Shown here: in pieces, positions 50,305 to 58,051 of the stretch
Layout of the letters: the number at the start of each line of letters is the position of its first letter
Numbering within the stretch: position 1 is the first letter of the stretch
Source: Methylorubrum salsuginis
GTDB lineage: Bacteria > Pseudomonadota > Alphaproteobacteria > Rhizobiales > Beijerinckiaceae
Assembly (NCBI RefSeq): GCF_900114375.1
Contig: NZ_FOSV01000005.1
Location: 186,001-250,000, forward strand
DNA length: 64,000 nt
Direction of reading: 5' to 3'
Made by a program: the position numbers and the translations under genes
Notes under the pieces: model-generated
Told to the model about the DNA's origin: nothing
The model's database searches: none
What the model saw: only the letters and a program-made list of their open reading frames with translations

Positions 50305-50793
50305 ATGTCGTCACCAGCCAACGATGCCGGGGCGGTTCCCGGATCCTCCAATCTGGTCGTAACGGCGCTCTCGACGCTCGTTCTCGCACCCGTTCTGCAC
50401 GGGCTCGTCTGCCTCATCGTGACGGTCGGCCTATCGCTGGCGAGACCGGTCGCACCGACGAGTCTCGGCCCGTATCTGGCGTTCGCGCCGACACTCTTCG
50501 GCTTCGACGCGTTCAAGTGCTTCTACCTCGATCTTCGGACCGTTCATCCGATCCTCTGTTTCGTCCTGCTGCCGGCATTCGCCATGATGGCGATCGACCA
50601 GGGTGGGACGAGCCGCCGCTGGCGCTTCGCCTTGTATGTCGCAGCGGCGGGCACGGCCGCCGGCCTCGTGCGCCTGTGCGGATGCGGTGCCGGACTCGGT
50701 TGGTTCGCCGCCCTGAGCGGCCTCTGCAGCGCCTTCGTGTTCGAGACGACGCCGAAGGTCGTGCGCCGTTGGCAGCGTAGCCGCGTCGCCTGA
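50305..50793 (+). CDS. Small multi-pass membrane protein of unknown function
   Basis: The 162-aa protein has four hydrophobic segments (VVTALSTLVLAPVLHGLVCLIVTVGL, PILCFVLLPAFAMMAI, FALYVAAAGTAAGLVRL, LGWFAALSGLCSAFVF) and a basic C-terminus (KVVRRWQRSRVA). It contains several cysteines within membrane segments (LCGCGAG). I recognise no family. The ATG at 50305 is preceded by GAGGCGCAGGATTC. It stands alone between the exported protein and ispE. Confidence 0.65.
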   Translation: MSSPANDAGAVPGSSNLVVTALSTLVLAPVLHGLVCLIVTVGLSLARPVAPTSLGPYLAFAPTLFGFDAFKCFYLDLRTVHPILCFVLLPAFAMMAIDQGGTSRRWRFALYVAAAGTAAGLVRLCGCGAGLGWFAALSGLCSAFVFETTPKVVRRWQRSRVA

Positions 50794-50891
50794 AGGCGGG
50801 CTGCGACTCGCGTCTGCCGGCATGATCGCTTGCCCGTAGCGTCCCTCGCTTCTAAGGCAGGCCCCGTCCTTCACCACCCGGCCGAGAGCCC

Positions 50892-51767
50892 GTGTCCCGT
50901 CTCACCACCCGCGCTCCGGCCAAGATCAACCTGACCCTGCACGTACTCGGGCGCCGGCCCGAAGACGGCTACCACGTGCTTGAGAGCCTCGTGGCCTTCG
51001 CCGAGGTCGCCGACGGGCTGACGCTCGATCCGGGTCCCGATCTCACGCTGTCCGTGGCGGGCCCGACCGCGGGCCCCGCGGGGCCCCTCGACGACAACCT
51101 CGTCCTGCGCGCCGCCCGTCACCTCGCCGCCGGAAGCCCCGGCTTGCGGCTTGGGGCCTTCCATCTCCACAAGGAATTGCCGGTCGCGGCCGGGATCGGC
51201 GGCGGCTCGTCGGATGCGGCGGCCGCGCTGCGGCTGCTCGCCGAACTGAACGGACTGACCCTCGATCATCCGGCCGTGGTCGCGGCGGCGCGGGCAACGG
51301 GAGCCGACGTGCCGGTCTGTCTCGATCCGCGCGCCCGCATGATGCGCGGCGCGGGCGAGGCCGTCGGCCCGGCCCTCGGTTTCGAGGCGCTGCCGGCGGT
51401 GCTGGTCAATCCCGGCGTGCCGGTCTCGACCGCGCCGGTGTTCAAGGCGCTCGGCCTCGCGGTCGGCCAGGCGCTCGACGGGGCCGAGCATCCGGCCGTC
51501 GCCGCGACGCTCGACGCCGAGGGCGTGCTCGCCGCGATCCGTCCGGCGCGCAACGATCTCGAACCGCCCGCGCTCACCGTCGCCCCGATCATCGGTTCGG
51601 CGCTGGCGCTGCTGCGGGCGCAGGGCGGATGCCGGCTCGCCCGGATGTCGGGCTCGGGCGCGACGGTGTTCGCGCTCTTCTCGGACCGGCAGGCCGCCGA
51701 GGCGGCCGCCGACGCCGTGCGGAAGGCGCAGCCGGGTTGGTGGGTGGAGGCGACCCGTCTCGCCTGA
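50892..51767 (+). CDS. ispE: 4-diphosphocytidyl-2-C-methyl-D-erythritol kinase
   Basis: A GHMP kinase of the MEP isoprenoid pathway. It opens with [28 protein letters not shown]. The ATP motif is [39 protein letters not shown] is the substrate segment, and [18 protein letters not shown] is motif 3. It phosphorylates CDP-methylerythritol. The GTG at 50892 is the only start ahead of the AKINL motif. Length (291 aa) is normal. Confidence 0.96.
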   Translation: MSRLTTRAPAKINLTLHVLGRRPEDGYHVLESLVAFAEVADGLTLDPGPDLTLSVAGPTAGPAGPLDDNLVLRAARHLAAGSPGLRLGAFHLHKELPVAAGIGGGSSDAAAALRLLAELNGLTLDHPAVVAAARATGADVPVCLDPRARMMRGAGEAVGPALGFEALPAVLVNPGVPVSTAPVFKALGLAVGQALDGAEHPAVAATLDAEGVLAAIRPARNDLEPPALTVAPIIGSALALLRAQGGCRLARMSGSGATVFALFSDRQAAEAAADAVRKAQPGWWVEATRLA

Positions 51768-51887
51768 CGCGAATTCCGGCGACGCGGGCACCGGTTCGTC
51801 GTGAGTGAATGCGCTGCGGAGCAAGGACCGATCGGCGCCGACCTGATGCCGTCGGGCCGGCTACGGCGCGCAAGCGCCGATCCGCCC

Positions 51888-52064
51888 TCAGTGATCGGTT
51901 CCCGGCCGGTTCGGACGAGGCGCCTCACCGTGGACCTGCGTGAAGCTCGACCGGCGCATATCGTTCTTCGATTGCGCCACGCGACCCCGTTGCCAGATCG
52001 CGAAGGCCGCGACGGCCACGATGGTGAAGACGGCGAGAAGCGGAATCAGCACGTCGTTCGACAT
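51888..52064 (-). CDS. Small single-pass membrane protein, 58 aa
   Basis: The sequence MSNDVLIPLLAVFTIVAVAA is followed by FAIWQRGRVAQSKNDMRRSS, giving one membrane helix near the N-terminus and a basic cytoplasmic tail. The ATG at 52064 has GGAGG eight bases upstream, which supports real translation; residues further upstream are noise. No family recognised. Confidence 0.55.
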   Translation of the reverse strand: MSNDVLIPLLAVFTIVAVAAFAIWQRGRVAQSKNDMRRSSFTQVHGEAPRPNRPGTDH

Positions 52065-52372
52065 GGCCGTAACCTCCGAAGATTGAGTTCGGGGGCAAAC
52101 GACGGCAGACGTGAAAGTTCCGAAAGCTTGAGCGCTGTGGCGGGCGGCGCGATGATCAGATTTCGCTTGCCCGCACTCCGCGAAAACGCCGGTGATCGAG
52201 GATCGTCCCGCCCAGTTTGTCGCACCCCGGATCGGGCGGTCCGGAAGTCCCGCGCTTATCCCAGGCGGCACGGAACCGGACCGATGGTCCTGTTGCGTGC
52301 GTCCGGCGGAGGCCCGCCGCCCCGCCGGCGCGGGGGCCATCGGCGATGGATCGGGATCGTCGCCGATCGGGA
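52065..52372. other. 308-bp gap with no recognised feature
   Basis: Between the small membrane protein and the FlgN-like gene. Open frames here are short and unlike any family. No clear terminator, repeat or promoter is visible. Confidence 0.4.
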
Positions 52373-52852
52373 TTACAGGTTGCGCGAGAACACCAGCGGG
52401 CCGCTGTTGGCGCCGCCGCGGCCATAGGGCGAAGGACTGTGCGACGGTCGTCCGTAGACGCTGGCCGTGCGGGTCTTGGCAACCTCCTCGGCGAGCGCCT
52501 TGATCAGCCCCTCCGAGACCGTGCGGGCGGTGGCGAGCACCTGCTGGTTCACCTCCAGCACGGCGGCGAAGCGCGTCTGCGCGGCCTTCAGCGCTTCGAG
52601 TCCCTCGGGGGCGAAGCGGGCGAGCGCGATGGCGTTGGCCTTGGCCGCTTCGAGGCCGGTCATGTAGGCGGCGGCGAGTTCCGCCTTCGCCGGGGTGCCC
52701 GTCATCGCCTCGGCGATGCGGCCGGCCCGCACGCCCTCGCTCTCGCGGGCGAGCGCGGCCTCGAGATCGCGCATCACCGTGAGCAGACCCTGCACGAAGG
52801 CCTGGGCTCCGGCGCGGTCGGTCAGGCGCAGGGCGGTGTCACTTGCCGCCAT
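52373..52852 (-). CDS. FlgN/FlbY-like flagellar protein
   Basis: A 159-aa all-helical protein (residues 10-125) with heptad-like stretches, LTVMRDLEAALARESEGVRAGRIAEAM and ARTVSEGLIKALAEEVAKTRTASVYG. The ASVYGR segment near the C-terminus resembles the end of alphaproteobacterial FlgN-type proteins. Position after flgI and the rod-binding gene matches FlbY in Caulobacter. It may be a chaperone for hook-associated proteins. Its start overlaps the preceding gene by 14 bp, so it belongs to the flgI operon. Confidence 0.75.
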   Translation of the reverse strand: MAASDTALRLTDRAGAQAFVQGLLTVMRDLEAALARESEGVRAGRIAEAMTGTPAKAELAAAYMTGLEAAKANAIALARFAPEGLEALKAAQTRFAAVLEVNQQVLATARTVSEGLIKALAEEVAKTRTASVYGRPSHSPSPYGRGGANSGPLVFSRNL

Positions 52853-53195
52853 GGCCGGCCTCCTGCATCCGCATCATTTCGGAATAGACCTGATTGCTGA
52901 TGCCGACGCCGCCGCTCTTCACGATGGAATTGGCGTATTCCTTGGTCAGCATCGAGCGCCAGACGCCGCCGCCGCTGCCGTTCTCGCCGAGCGGGCCTTC
53001 GGTGCCCTCGCTCCGGGTCAGACGCTCCAGGCTGTCTTCCAGGAACATCTTCTCGAATTCGTCGGCGGTCTTGCGCGCCTTGGCCGAGGCTTTGGCCGTG
53101 TCCATCGTGGCCGTGTCGGTCTTCGACAGCGATTGCATCAGGTTCTTGCCGACGCCAGCGGCGGCGGAGGCCGCGAAGGTCGCGAGAGGCAGCAT
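52839..53195 (-). CDS. Rod-binding protein, FlgJ N-terminal type
   Basis: The 118-aa product is the rod-binding domain alone, without the muramidase domain of enteric FlgJ: ARKTADEFEKMFLEDSLERLTR, then WRSMLTKEYANSIVKSGGVGISNQVYSEMMRMQE. This short form (CheL-like) is standard in alphaproteobacteria, which use a separate peptidoglycan hydrolase. It helps assemble the flagellar rod. It follows flgI by 26 bp. ATG 53195 is clear. Confidence 0.9.
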   Translation of the reverse strand: MLPLATFAASAAAGVGKNLMQSLSKTDTATMDTAKASAKARKTADEFEKMFLEDSLERLTRSEGTEGPLGENGSGGGVWRSMLTKEYANSIVKSGGVGISNQVYSEMMRMQEAGHGGK

Positions 53196-53221
53196 GTCTC
53201 GTCTCCTGTCTTCGATCGGAT

Positions 53222-54379
53222 TTACATCAGCTCGATGTCGGCCTGGAGCGCGCCCGCGGTCTTGATCGCCTGGAGGATCGAGATCAGGTCGCGCGGGCCC
53301 ACACCCAGCGCATTGAGGCCGTCGACCAGCTCGCGCAGGGTCACGCCCTCCTTCACCAGCGCCAGCTTGTTGCCGTCGCCGGTATCGACCTTGACGCCGG
53401 TGCGTGGCACCACCGCGGTCTGGCCGTTCGAGAGCGGGCCGGGCTGGCTCACCATCGGCTGCTCGGTGATCGTCACCGTGAGGTTGCCCTGCGCGATCGC
53501 CACGGTGGAGACGCGCACGTCGCGGCCCATCACGATGATGCCGGAGCGCTCGTCGACGACGACCCGGGCCGTCTGGTCGGGCTCGACCTTCAGCTGCTCC
53601 ACCTCGGTGATGAGGCGGATCATGTTGCCGCGATACTTGGCCGGGATCTGGAGCGTGATGGTGGCCGGGTCGGTGGGCTCGGCGGTGTCGGCGCCCATGA
53701 AGTCGTTGATGGCCGCCGCGATCCGCTTCGAGGTGGTGAAGTCGGGGTTGCGCAGAGACAGGCGGAGCGAGCGTGCCTCGTTGAGCTTGAACGCCATCTC
53801 GCGCTCGATCAGCGCGCCGTTGGAGATGCGCCCGTTGGTCGGCACGCCGCGGGTGATCTTGGCAGCCTCGCCTTCCGCGGCGAAGCCCGCGATGGCGACC
53901 GAGCCCTGCGCGAGGGCGTAGACTTCGCCGTCGGCGCCGAGCAGCGGCGTGACCAGCAGCGTGCCGCCCTGGAGCGACTTGGCGTCGCCGAGCGAGGACA
54001 CCGTCACGTCGATATGGGTGCCTTGCGTCGAGAACGGGGGCAGGTTGGCCGTCACCATCACGGCGGCGAGGTTCTGGGTCCGCATGGTGGCCCCGCGCGT
54101 GTTGACGCCGAGCCGCTCCAGCATCGCCTGAAGCGACTGCTTGGTGAACGGGATGTTGTTGAGCGTGTCGCCGGTACCGTTGAGGCCGACGACGATGCCG
54201 TAGCCGACGAGCTGGTTGGACCGCACGCCCTCGATCGAGGCCAGATCCTTGACCCGCGACAGGGCGAAGGCCGGGCCGGGCATCAGGGCGAGCCAGCAGG
54301 CCAGGATGACCGAGAGGCGGAACGGGAGGGTGCGCTTGGGCAGCGGCATCGGAGGGACTTCGACCGGGTTCGGCGTCAT
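53222..54379 (-). CDS. flgI: Flagellar P-ring protein FlgI
   Basis: The 385-aa protein has a signal peptide (LPFRLSVILACWLALMPGPAFA). RVKDLASIEGVRSNQLVGYGIVVGLNGTGD follows, then RGATMRTQNLAAVMVTANLPPF, ARVVVDERSGIIVMGRDVRVS and GVTLRELVDGLNALGVGPRDLISILQAIK. It forms the P ring in the periplasm around the flagellar rod. The start may be ATG 54379 or ATG 54349; both keep the signal peptide. It heads the flgI-rod protein-FlgN-like operon. fliX is divergent from it. Confidence 0.97.
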   Translation of the reverse strand: MTPNPVEVPPMPLPKRTLPFRLSVILACWLALMPGPAFALSRVKDLASIEGVRSNQLVGYGIVVGLNGTGDTLNNIPFTKQSLQAMLERLGVNTRGATMRTQNLAAVMVTANLPPFSTQGTHIDVTVSSLGDAKSLQGGTLLVTPLLGADGEVYALAQGSVAIAGFAAEGEAAKITRGVPTNGRISNGALIEREMAFKLNEARSLRLSLRNPDFTTSKRIAAAINDFMGADTAEPTDPATITLQIPAKYRGNMIRLITEVEQLKVEPDQTARVVVDERSGIIVMGRDVRVSTVAIAQGNLTVTITEQPMVSQPGPLSNGQTAVVPRTGVKVDTGDGNKLALVKEGVTLRELVDGLNALGVGPRDLISILQAIKTAGALQADIELM

Positions 54380-54580
54380 GCCGTTCCCAAGTGCCAGGGC
54401 CGTGCCAACCGTTCGATTTCGCTAAGTCGTTGTGCCAAAATGCATTCGGCGGATATGCCGCCGCCGGACCCGCGGCCGCCGCCGGGCCGTTTCCTGCCGG
54501 GGCGGCAGCTTCTGCCGAGAAATTTACCCGTGCTTAACCATGACGGCCGATTCTCGCGGTCAATCTCGAGAGGCCGGATC

Positions 54581-55015
54581 ATGCGCGTCGACACACGCTT
54601 TGCCGCCGCCGCCGCGGGCGCCCTCTCGGGCCCGCGCCGCGCTGCCGCGCCGGGCGCCTTCGCGGCCGGCGAGGCCGAACAGCCGCGCGCCAGCACGGCC
54701 GGCGCCGCCCAGACCGGCATGCTGGCCGGCCTCGACGCGATCCTCACGCTCCAGGGACAGGCGAACGCCGACACGCCCCAGGAGCGCCGCCGCCGCTCGG
54801 TCCAGCGCGGCCACGACCTCCTCGACGGGCTCGACCGGCTCAAGGCCGCCTTGATCGGCGGACGGGTGGCGCCCGCGGACCTGCGTGCCATCGCCGGGCG
54901 TCTCGCCGAGCGGATGCCCGATTCGGGCGATCCCCGCCTCGACGGGCTGGTGGCCGAGATCGAACTCAGGGCGGCGGTGGAGCTCGCCAAGCTGGAGGCG
55001 GCACGGAGCGTTTAG
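54581..55015 (+). CDS. fliX: Flagellar assembly regulator FliX
   Basis: The 144-aa product starts MRVDTRF, has a low-complexity Ala-rich middle, then GMLAGLDAILTLQGQANADTPQERRRRSVQRGHDLLDGLDRLKAALIGG and VAEIELRAAVELAKLEAARSV. This is the FliX pattern. In Caulobacter FliX links completion of the class II basal body to the activator FlbD. Divergent flgI-fliX placement is typical of alphaproteobacteria. The ATG at 54581 is chosen since the upstream open frame reads through the flgI promoter region. Confidence 0.92.
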   Translation: MRVDTRFAAAAAGALSGPRRAAAPGAFAAGEAEQPRASTAGAAQTGMLAGLDAILTLQGQANADTPQERRRRSVQRGHDLLDGLDRLKAALIGGRVAPADLRAIAGRLAERMPDSGDPRLDGLVAEIELRAAVELAKLEAARSV

Positions 55016-55135
55016 CTAATCGATCCGGCGTTTTACTAGTACCTTGATCGCAATGATGCTGATAAAATAATAGTTTGACGACTTTATAATTTGATTACTT
55101 TTTATGGAAATTTTTAAATGCTCGGCTTAATTTAT

Positions 55136-55475
55136 TAAGTAGTAATTACCCCGCAGGTCGGCGCTGAGGCTCCTGATATGGACGTTCTGTAACGCTGAGC
55201 TCGGAGCGAAGTAGAAAGTTTTCGAGCTAACACTGGTGACCCGGACCTGTACCGACTTGACGATGAACTCCGGAGCGTCTCCGGAGCGGATACGCTCACG
55301 CACATTGCGCAGGACGCAACGGTCAGCCAGCACATCGATCAAGTCAGCCGGCTTGATTTTGCGCGTGACGCGGATTGCCAGCGCTCGCGGGAGAACGCAT
55401 CGACTTGTAGAGCATCCGGAACTTGCGCCCATCATGGGTGTGCGACTCGACGAAGACCCATCGCGCCACGAACGG
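55136..55475 (-). pseudogene. Decayed IS3-family transposase (OrfB) fragment
   Basis: On the minus strand one frame has VFVESHTHDGRKFRMLYK (near 55470-55407). A second frame then has RALAIRVTRKIKPADLIDVLADRCVLRNVRERIRSGDAPEFIVKSVQ. Both match the DDE integrase core of IS3-type transposases, where intact copies read THDGRKFRML...LAIRV and HIRSDNGPEF. At least one frameshift joins the pieces, and the catalytic Asp region is altered (SGDAPEF for SDNGPEF). The rest (TFYFAPSSALQNVHIRSLSADLRG) is diverged. It lies next to AT-richer DNA (55016-55140), unlike the rest of the window. Confidence 0.75.
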
Positions 55476-55673
55476 TCTGTCCCGAGGCGCAAGCAGATCG
55501 TCCGTCGTGTACCCTGGTCGGCACAGGACTGGGCATCCTGCCCGACCTCGCCGAGCCGCTGTTCCAACTCCTTGTGGCGAATAGGGGCGAGCCAGGAATG
55601 GGCGGTGCCTTCTCGATCCGCCACTTCATGGTCGAGACCCATGGCGGGCTACACGGGTGGAGTTTAAGACTGC

Positions 55674-55740
55674 CTCACAAAACTCCCGTTCACTGCCGGT
55701 GTCCTCTCGGGACGCGACGGTGCAACGGGAGTTTTGTGAG
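55674..55740. repeat. Short element with perfect 17-bp inverted ends
   Basis: CTCACAAAACTCCCGTT at 55674-55690 and AACGGGAGTTTTGTGAG at 55724-55740 are exact inverted repeats 33 bp apart. They look like the ends of an insertion sequence brought together, or a miniature element. The pair is in the 956-bp gene-poor scar near the IS3 remnant. A very strong RNA hairpin would form on either strand. Confidence 0.7.
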
Positions 55741-55891
55741 AGACACCAAATCGGGAGGGGAACGATCGGCCCCGTCACGCTACGCCGACGGCGATGATCG
55801 AGATACCCGTAACGCTTCGGGAATCTCGGCGAGGCGGCCAGCTTCTTAACTGACGATCAAACCGTCACAGCACGAAACGGGGCCGCAGCGT

Positions 55892-55905
55892 TTGCTCTGG
55901 ATCAA
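55892..55905 (+). promoter_or_regulatory. Predicted FNR box of uspA-cytochrome
   Basis: TTGCT-CTGG-ATCAA matches the FNR/FixK-type pattern with one conserved (ATCAA) and one relaxed (TTGCT) half. Its centre is 73.5 bp before the uspA start. Confidence 0.6.
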
Positions 55906-55971
55906 GGCTCGGTCGCTCCCCGACGGCGAGGATCGTCCACGGGATCGGTCGAGCGGCCCCGAGAGACGATC

Positions 55972-56784
55972 ATGAGCTACGCCAACATCCTCGTCTCGGT
56001 CGATCTCACGGAGGCGGCAGCCCGTCGGATCCGGCTCGCCGCGGGGCTCGCGCGGCGGTTCGAGGCCACGCTGATCGGCGCCGCCGCCGAGACGGTGCCG
56101 TCGCCGCTGCTCGTCCAAGACATCGACGACGCCCAGCGCCAGGACGAGGAGAACGAGGCCAAGGTCCGCGCCCTGCTGGAGCAGGCCGGAACAGTCTTCT
56201 CCGGCAACCTCGGCGAAGGGGTGCGGAGCGCGTGGCATCCGGCGCTCGCCCGTCCGGTGACGCATCTCGTGGCCGAGGCGCGGGCGGCCGACGTCGTCGT
56301 GCTCGGCCGCCGGGGCCCGGAGGACCAGACTCCGCGCCGGCTCGACGTGGCGCCCGGGCCGGTGCTGATGGAGGCGGGCCGCCCGGTGCTCGTCGTCCCG
56401 CCGGGGCTCGAGAACCTCAAGGGCGCCCGCATCGTGGTGGCGTGGAAGGACGGGCCGTCGGCGCGCCGGGCCGTCTCGGCGGCCCTACCCTTCCTCCATA
56501 ACGCCGATCAGGTCCATGTCGTGACCACCGGAGCGGATGCCCGGCTGGAAGGCGGCGAGGAGGTGGCCGCCCATCTCGCCCGGCACGGCGCCCCCGTCAC
56601 CACGCATTTCCTGCGCACCGTCGACACCGATGCCGCCGAGATCCTGCGCTTCACGCGGGCACAGGACGCCGACCTCCTGGTGATGGGCGCCTACGGTCAT
56701 TCCCGCCTGAGGGAATGGGTGTTCGGCGGCGTCACCCGCGACGTCCTGCGGAGCAGCCCCGTCTGCTGCCTGATGTGCCACTGA
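55972..56784 (+). CDS. Universal stress protein with two UspA domains
   Basis: The 270-aa protein is a tandem UspA. Domain 1 (about residues 1-145) starts MSYANILVSVDLTEAAARRIRLAAGLARRF. Domain 2 (about 150-270) has GARIVVAWKDGPSARRAV and ends with the nucleotide-loop type GAYGHSRLREWVFGGVTRDVL plus CCLM. Such proteins are induced by stress and low oxygen. It carries an FNR box upstream and its stop overlaps the cytochrome start (TGATG), so both belong to one FNR-controlled unit. Confidence 0.93.
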   Translation: MSYANILVSVDLTEAAARRIRLAAGLARRFEATLIGAAAETVPSPLLVQDIDDAQRQDEENEAKVRALLEQAGTVFSGNLGEGVRSAWHPALARPVTHLVAEARAADVVVLGRRGPEDQTPRRLDVAPGPVLMEAGRPVLVVPPGLENLKGARIVVAWKDGPSARRAVSAALPFLHNADQVHVVTTGADARLEGGEEVAAHLARHGAPVTTHFLRTVDTDAAEILRFTRAQDADLLVMGAYGHSRLREWVFGGVTRDVLRSSPVCCLMCH

Positions 56785-57110
56785 TGCCAGGTATGCCACC
56801 GATGCGAAGCGCCCTCGCCGTCGCGCTTGCGCTGATGCACCTTGCCGCGCAGGCCGGACCGAGCCCGCGGCGCGGCGAGACCATCGCGCTCGCCAACTGC
56901 GCCCGCTGCCACGCCGTGGGACGCGTAGGCATCAGTCCGCTCGCGGAGGCGCCGCCCTTCCGCGACCTGCACCGGCGCTATCCGGTCGAGGATCTGGTCG
57001 AGGCGCTGACCGAGGGCATCGTCACGGGTCACCAGAGCATGCCGGAATTCCGGCTCGACCCGGATGAGGCGCAGAACCTCATCGCCTACCTGAGGACGCT
57101 CGAACGGTGA
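56784..57110 (+). CDS. Small periplasmic monohaem cytochrome c
   Basis: The protein has a signal peptide (MRSALAVALALMHLAAQAG from an internal Met) and one haem motif CARCH. The axial Met is probably in HQSMPEFRLDPDE, followed by the C-terminal helix AQNLIAYLRTLER. It resembles class I cytochromes c of 90-110 aa. It may carry electrons to an oxidase or other low-oxygen enzyme. ATG 56784 overlaps the uspA stop; ATGs at 56793 and 56802 are alternatives that also keep the signal peptide. Confidence 0.9.
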   Translation: MPGMPPMRSALAVALALMHLAAQAGPSPRRGETIALANCARCHAVGRVGISPLAEAPPFRDLHRRYPVEDLVEALTEGIVTGHQSMPEFRLDPDEAQNLIAYLRTLER

Positions 57111-57118
57111 GGCCGTCC

Positions 57119-57892
57119 TCAGGCGGCGGCGAGGCGCTCCAGCCGGCCGGCATCGACGAGGCGCACGCCGCCGGGCACGATCAGCAGAGCCTTCTCGCGG
57201 TCGAGCCGCGTCAGCAGGCGGCTGACCGTCTCGATGGTGAGCCCGAGATGGTCGGCGATGTCCTGGCGGCCCATCGGCAGGGCCAGCGTCACCGAGGTCT
57301 GCCCGATGCGGGCGTAGCGCTCGCGGAGCGCAAGGAGGAAGCTCGCGACCTTCTCCTCGGCGCTGCGGCGGCTGAGCAGGGTCATGTGATCCTGCGCCAG
57401 ATTGAGTTCGTAGCCGGCCCGCTCGTGCAGACGCTGCAGCAGATGCGGCTTGGCCGCCACGAGACCGGCGAAGGCGCGCTTGTCGAACCGGCACAGGGTG
57501 GTGGGGCCGAGCGCCTCGGCGGTGACGGTGTAGCGCTCGGGCAGGGCGAGGCCGAGGAAGTCCCCGACCATGGCAAAGCCCATGACGTGGCGGCGCCCGT
57601 CGGGAAGCAGGCGCGACAGGCGCACCGTGCCCTCCGTTACGTTGTAGACGGCGTCCGCCGGGTCGCCCTGCCGGAACAGCGCCTGATGCGGTGCCAGGTG
57701 CAGCGGCTGGCTCAGCGCCTCGAGATCGTCGAGTTCCTCACCCGTCAGCGCCGCGCAGACGCTGAGCAGGCGAACCTTGCACGCGGCGCAGCCGCCATCC
57801 GTGCGATCGTGGAGGCAGCTGTGAGCGGATGGCCCGGTCACACTCAGCACGTCACGCCTCCCGAATTGCTCGGCGCCCTCAAGCAGATCCAT
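57119..57892 (-). CDS. fnr: FNR/FnrN-type oxygen-sensing transcription regulator
   Basis: The 257-aa Crp-family protein has N-terminal cysteines at 26, 35, 38 and 46. The 35/38/46 spacing (C-x2-C-x7-C) and a later Cys in TTLCRF give the four ligands of an oxygen-labile [4Fe-4S] cluster. The cNMP-like barrel follows, then the HTH RQDIADHLGLTIETVSRLLTRLDRE with the E-x2-SR of FNR that reads TTGAT. Four FNR-type boxes surround it in 55892-61990. Two palindromes lie just upstream of its start. Its role would be to switch on the neighbouring genes at low oxygen. Confidence 0.94.
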   Translation of the reverse strand: MDLLEGAEQFGRRDVLSVTGPSAHSCLHDRTDGGCAACKVRLLSVCAALTGEELDDLEALSQPLHLAPHQALFRQGDPADAVYNVTEGTVRLSRLLPDGRRHVMGFAMVGDFLGLALPERYTVTAEALGPTTLCRFDKRAFAGLVAAKPHLLQRLHERAGYELNLAQDHMTLLSRRSAEEKVASFLLALRERYARIGQTSVTLALPMGRQDIADHLGLTIETVSRLLTRLDREKALLIVPGGVRLVDAGRLERLAAA

Positions 57893-57927
57893 ATCCCGAC
57901 TTTCAATCCGTGAGAAGCGCCATGACT

Positions 57928-57960
57928 CCTAATCTACGACAAGATTAGGCCGTTCGGCCT
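57928..57960. promoter_or_regulatory. Two adjoining palindromes upstream of fnr
   Basis: CCTAATC-N8-GATTAGG (57928-57949) and AGGCCG-TT-CGGCCT (57947-57960) adjoin and share three bases. The first lies 36-57 bp before the fnr start and could be an operator. It is not an FNR box, since it lacks TTGAT. The second could be the tail hairpin of the Nramp gene transcript. Confidence 0.45.
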
Positions 57961-58051
57961 ATCTACGCAGACGGCAAGATGATCCGCTGTGCGGCCCTCT
58001 CACGGTGACGTTCGACCGCGGCGAGTTTCGACATCTTGGGCCGCCTGCCTC

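Noticed and set aside
54380-54440. Possible sigma-54 promoter for flgI (TGGCAC blocks)
   Set aside because: TGGCAC occurs twice, but neither copy has the TTGC element at the required spacing.
55500-55660. Further transposase coding upstream of the IS3 remnant
   Set aside because: All three minus frames here lack recognisable transposase motifs; similarity could be claimed only for 55136-55475.
57928-57949. FNR box autoregulating fnr
   Set aside because: The palindrome CCTAATC-N8-GATTAGG lacks the TTGAT/ATCAA half-sites and has the wrong spacer.
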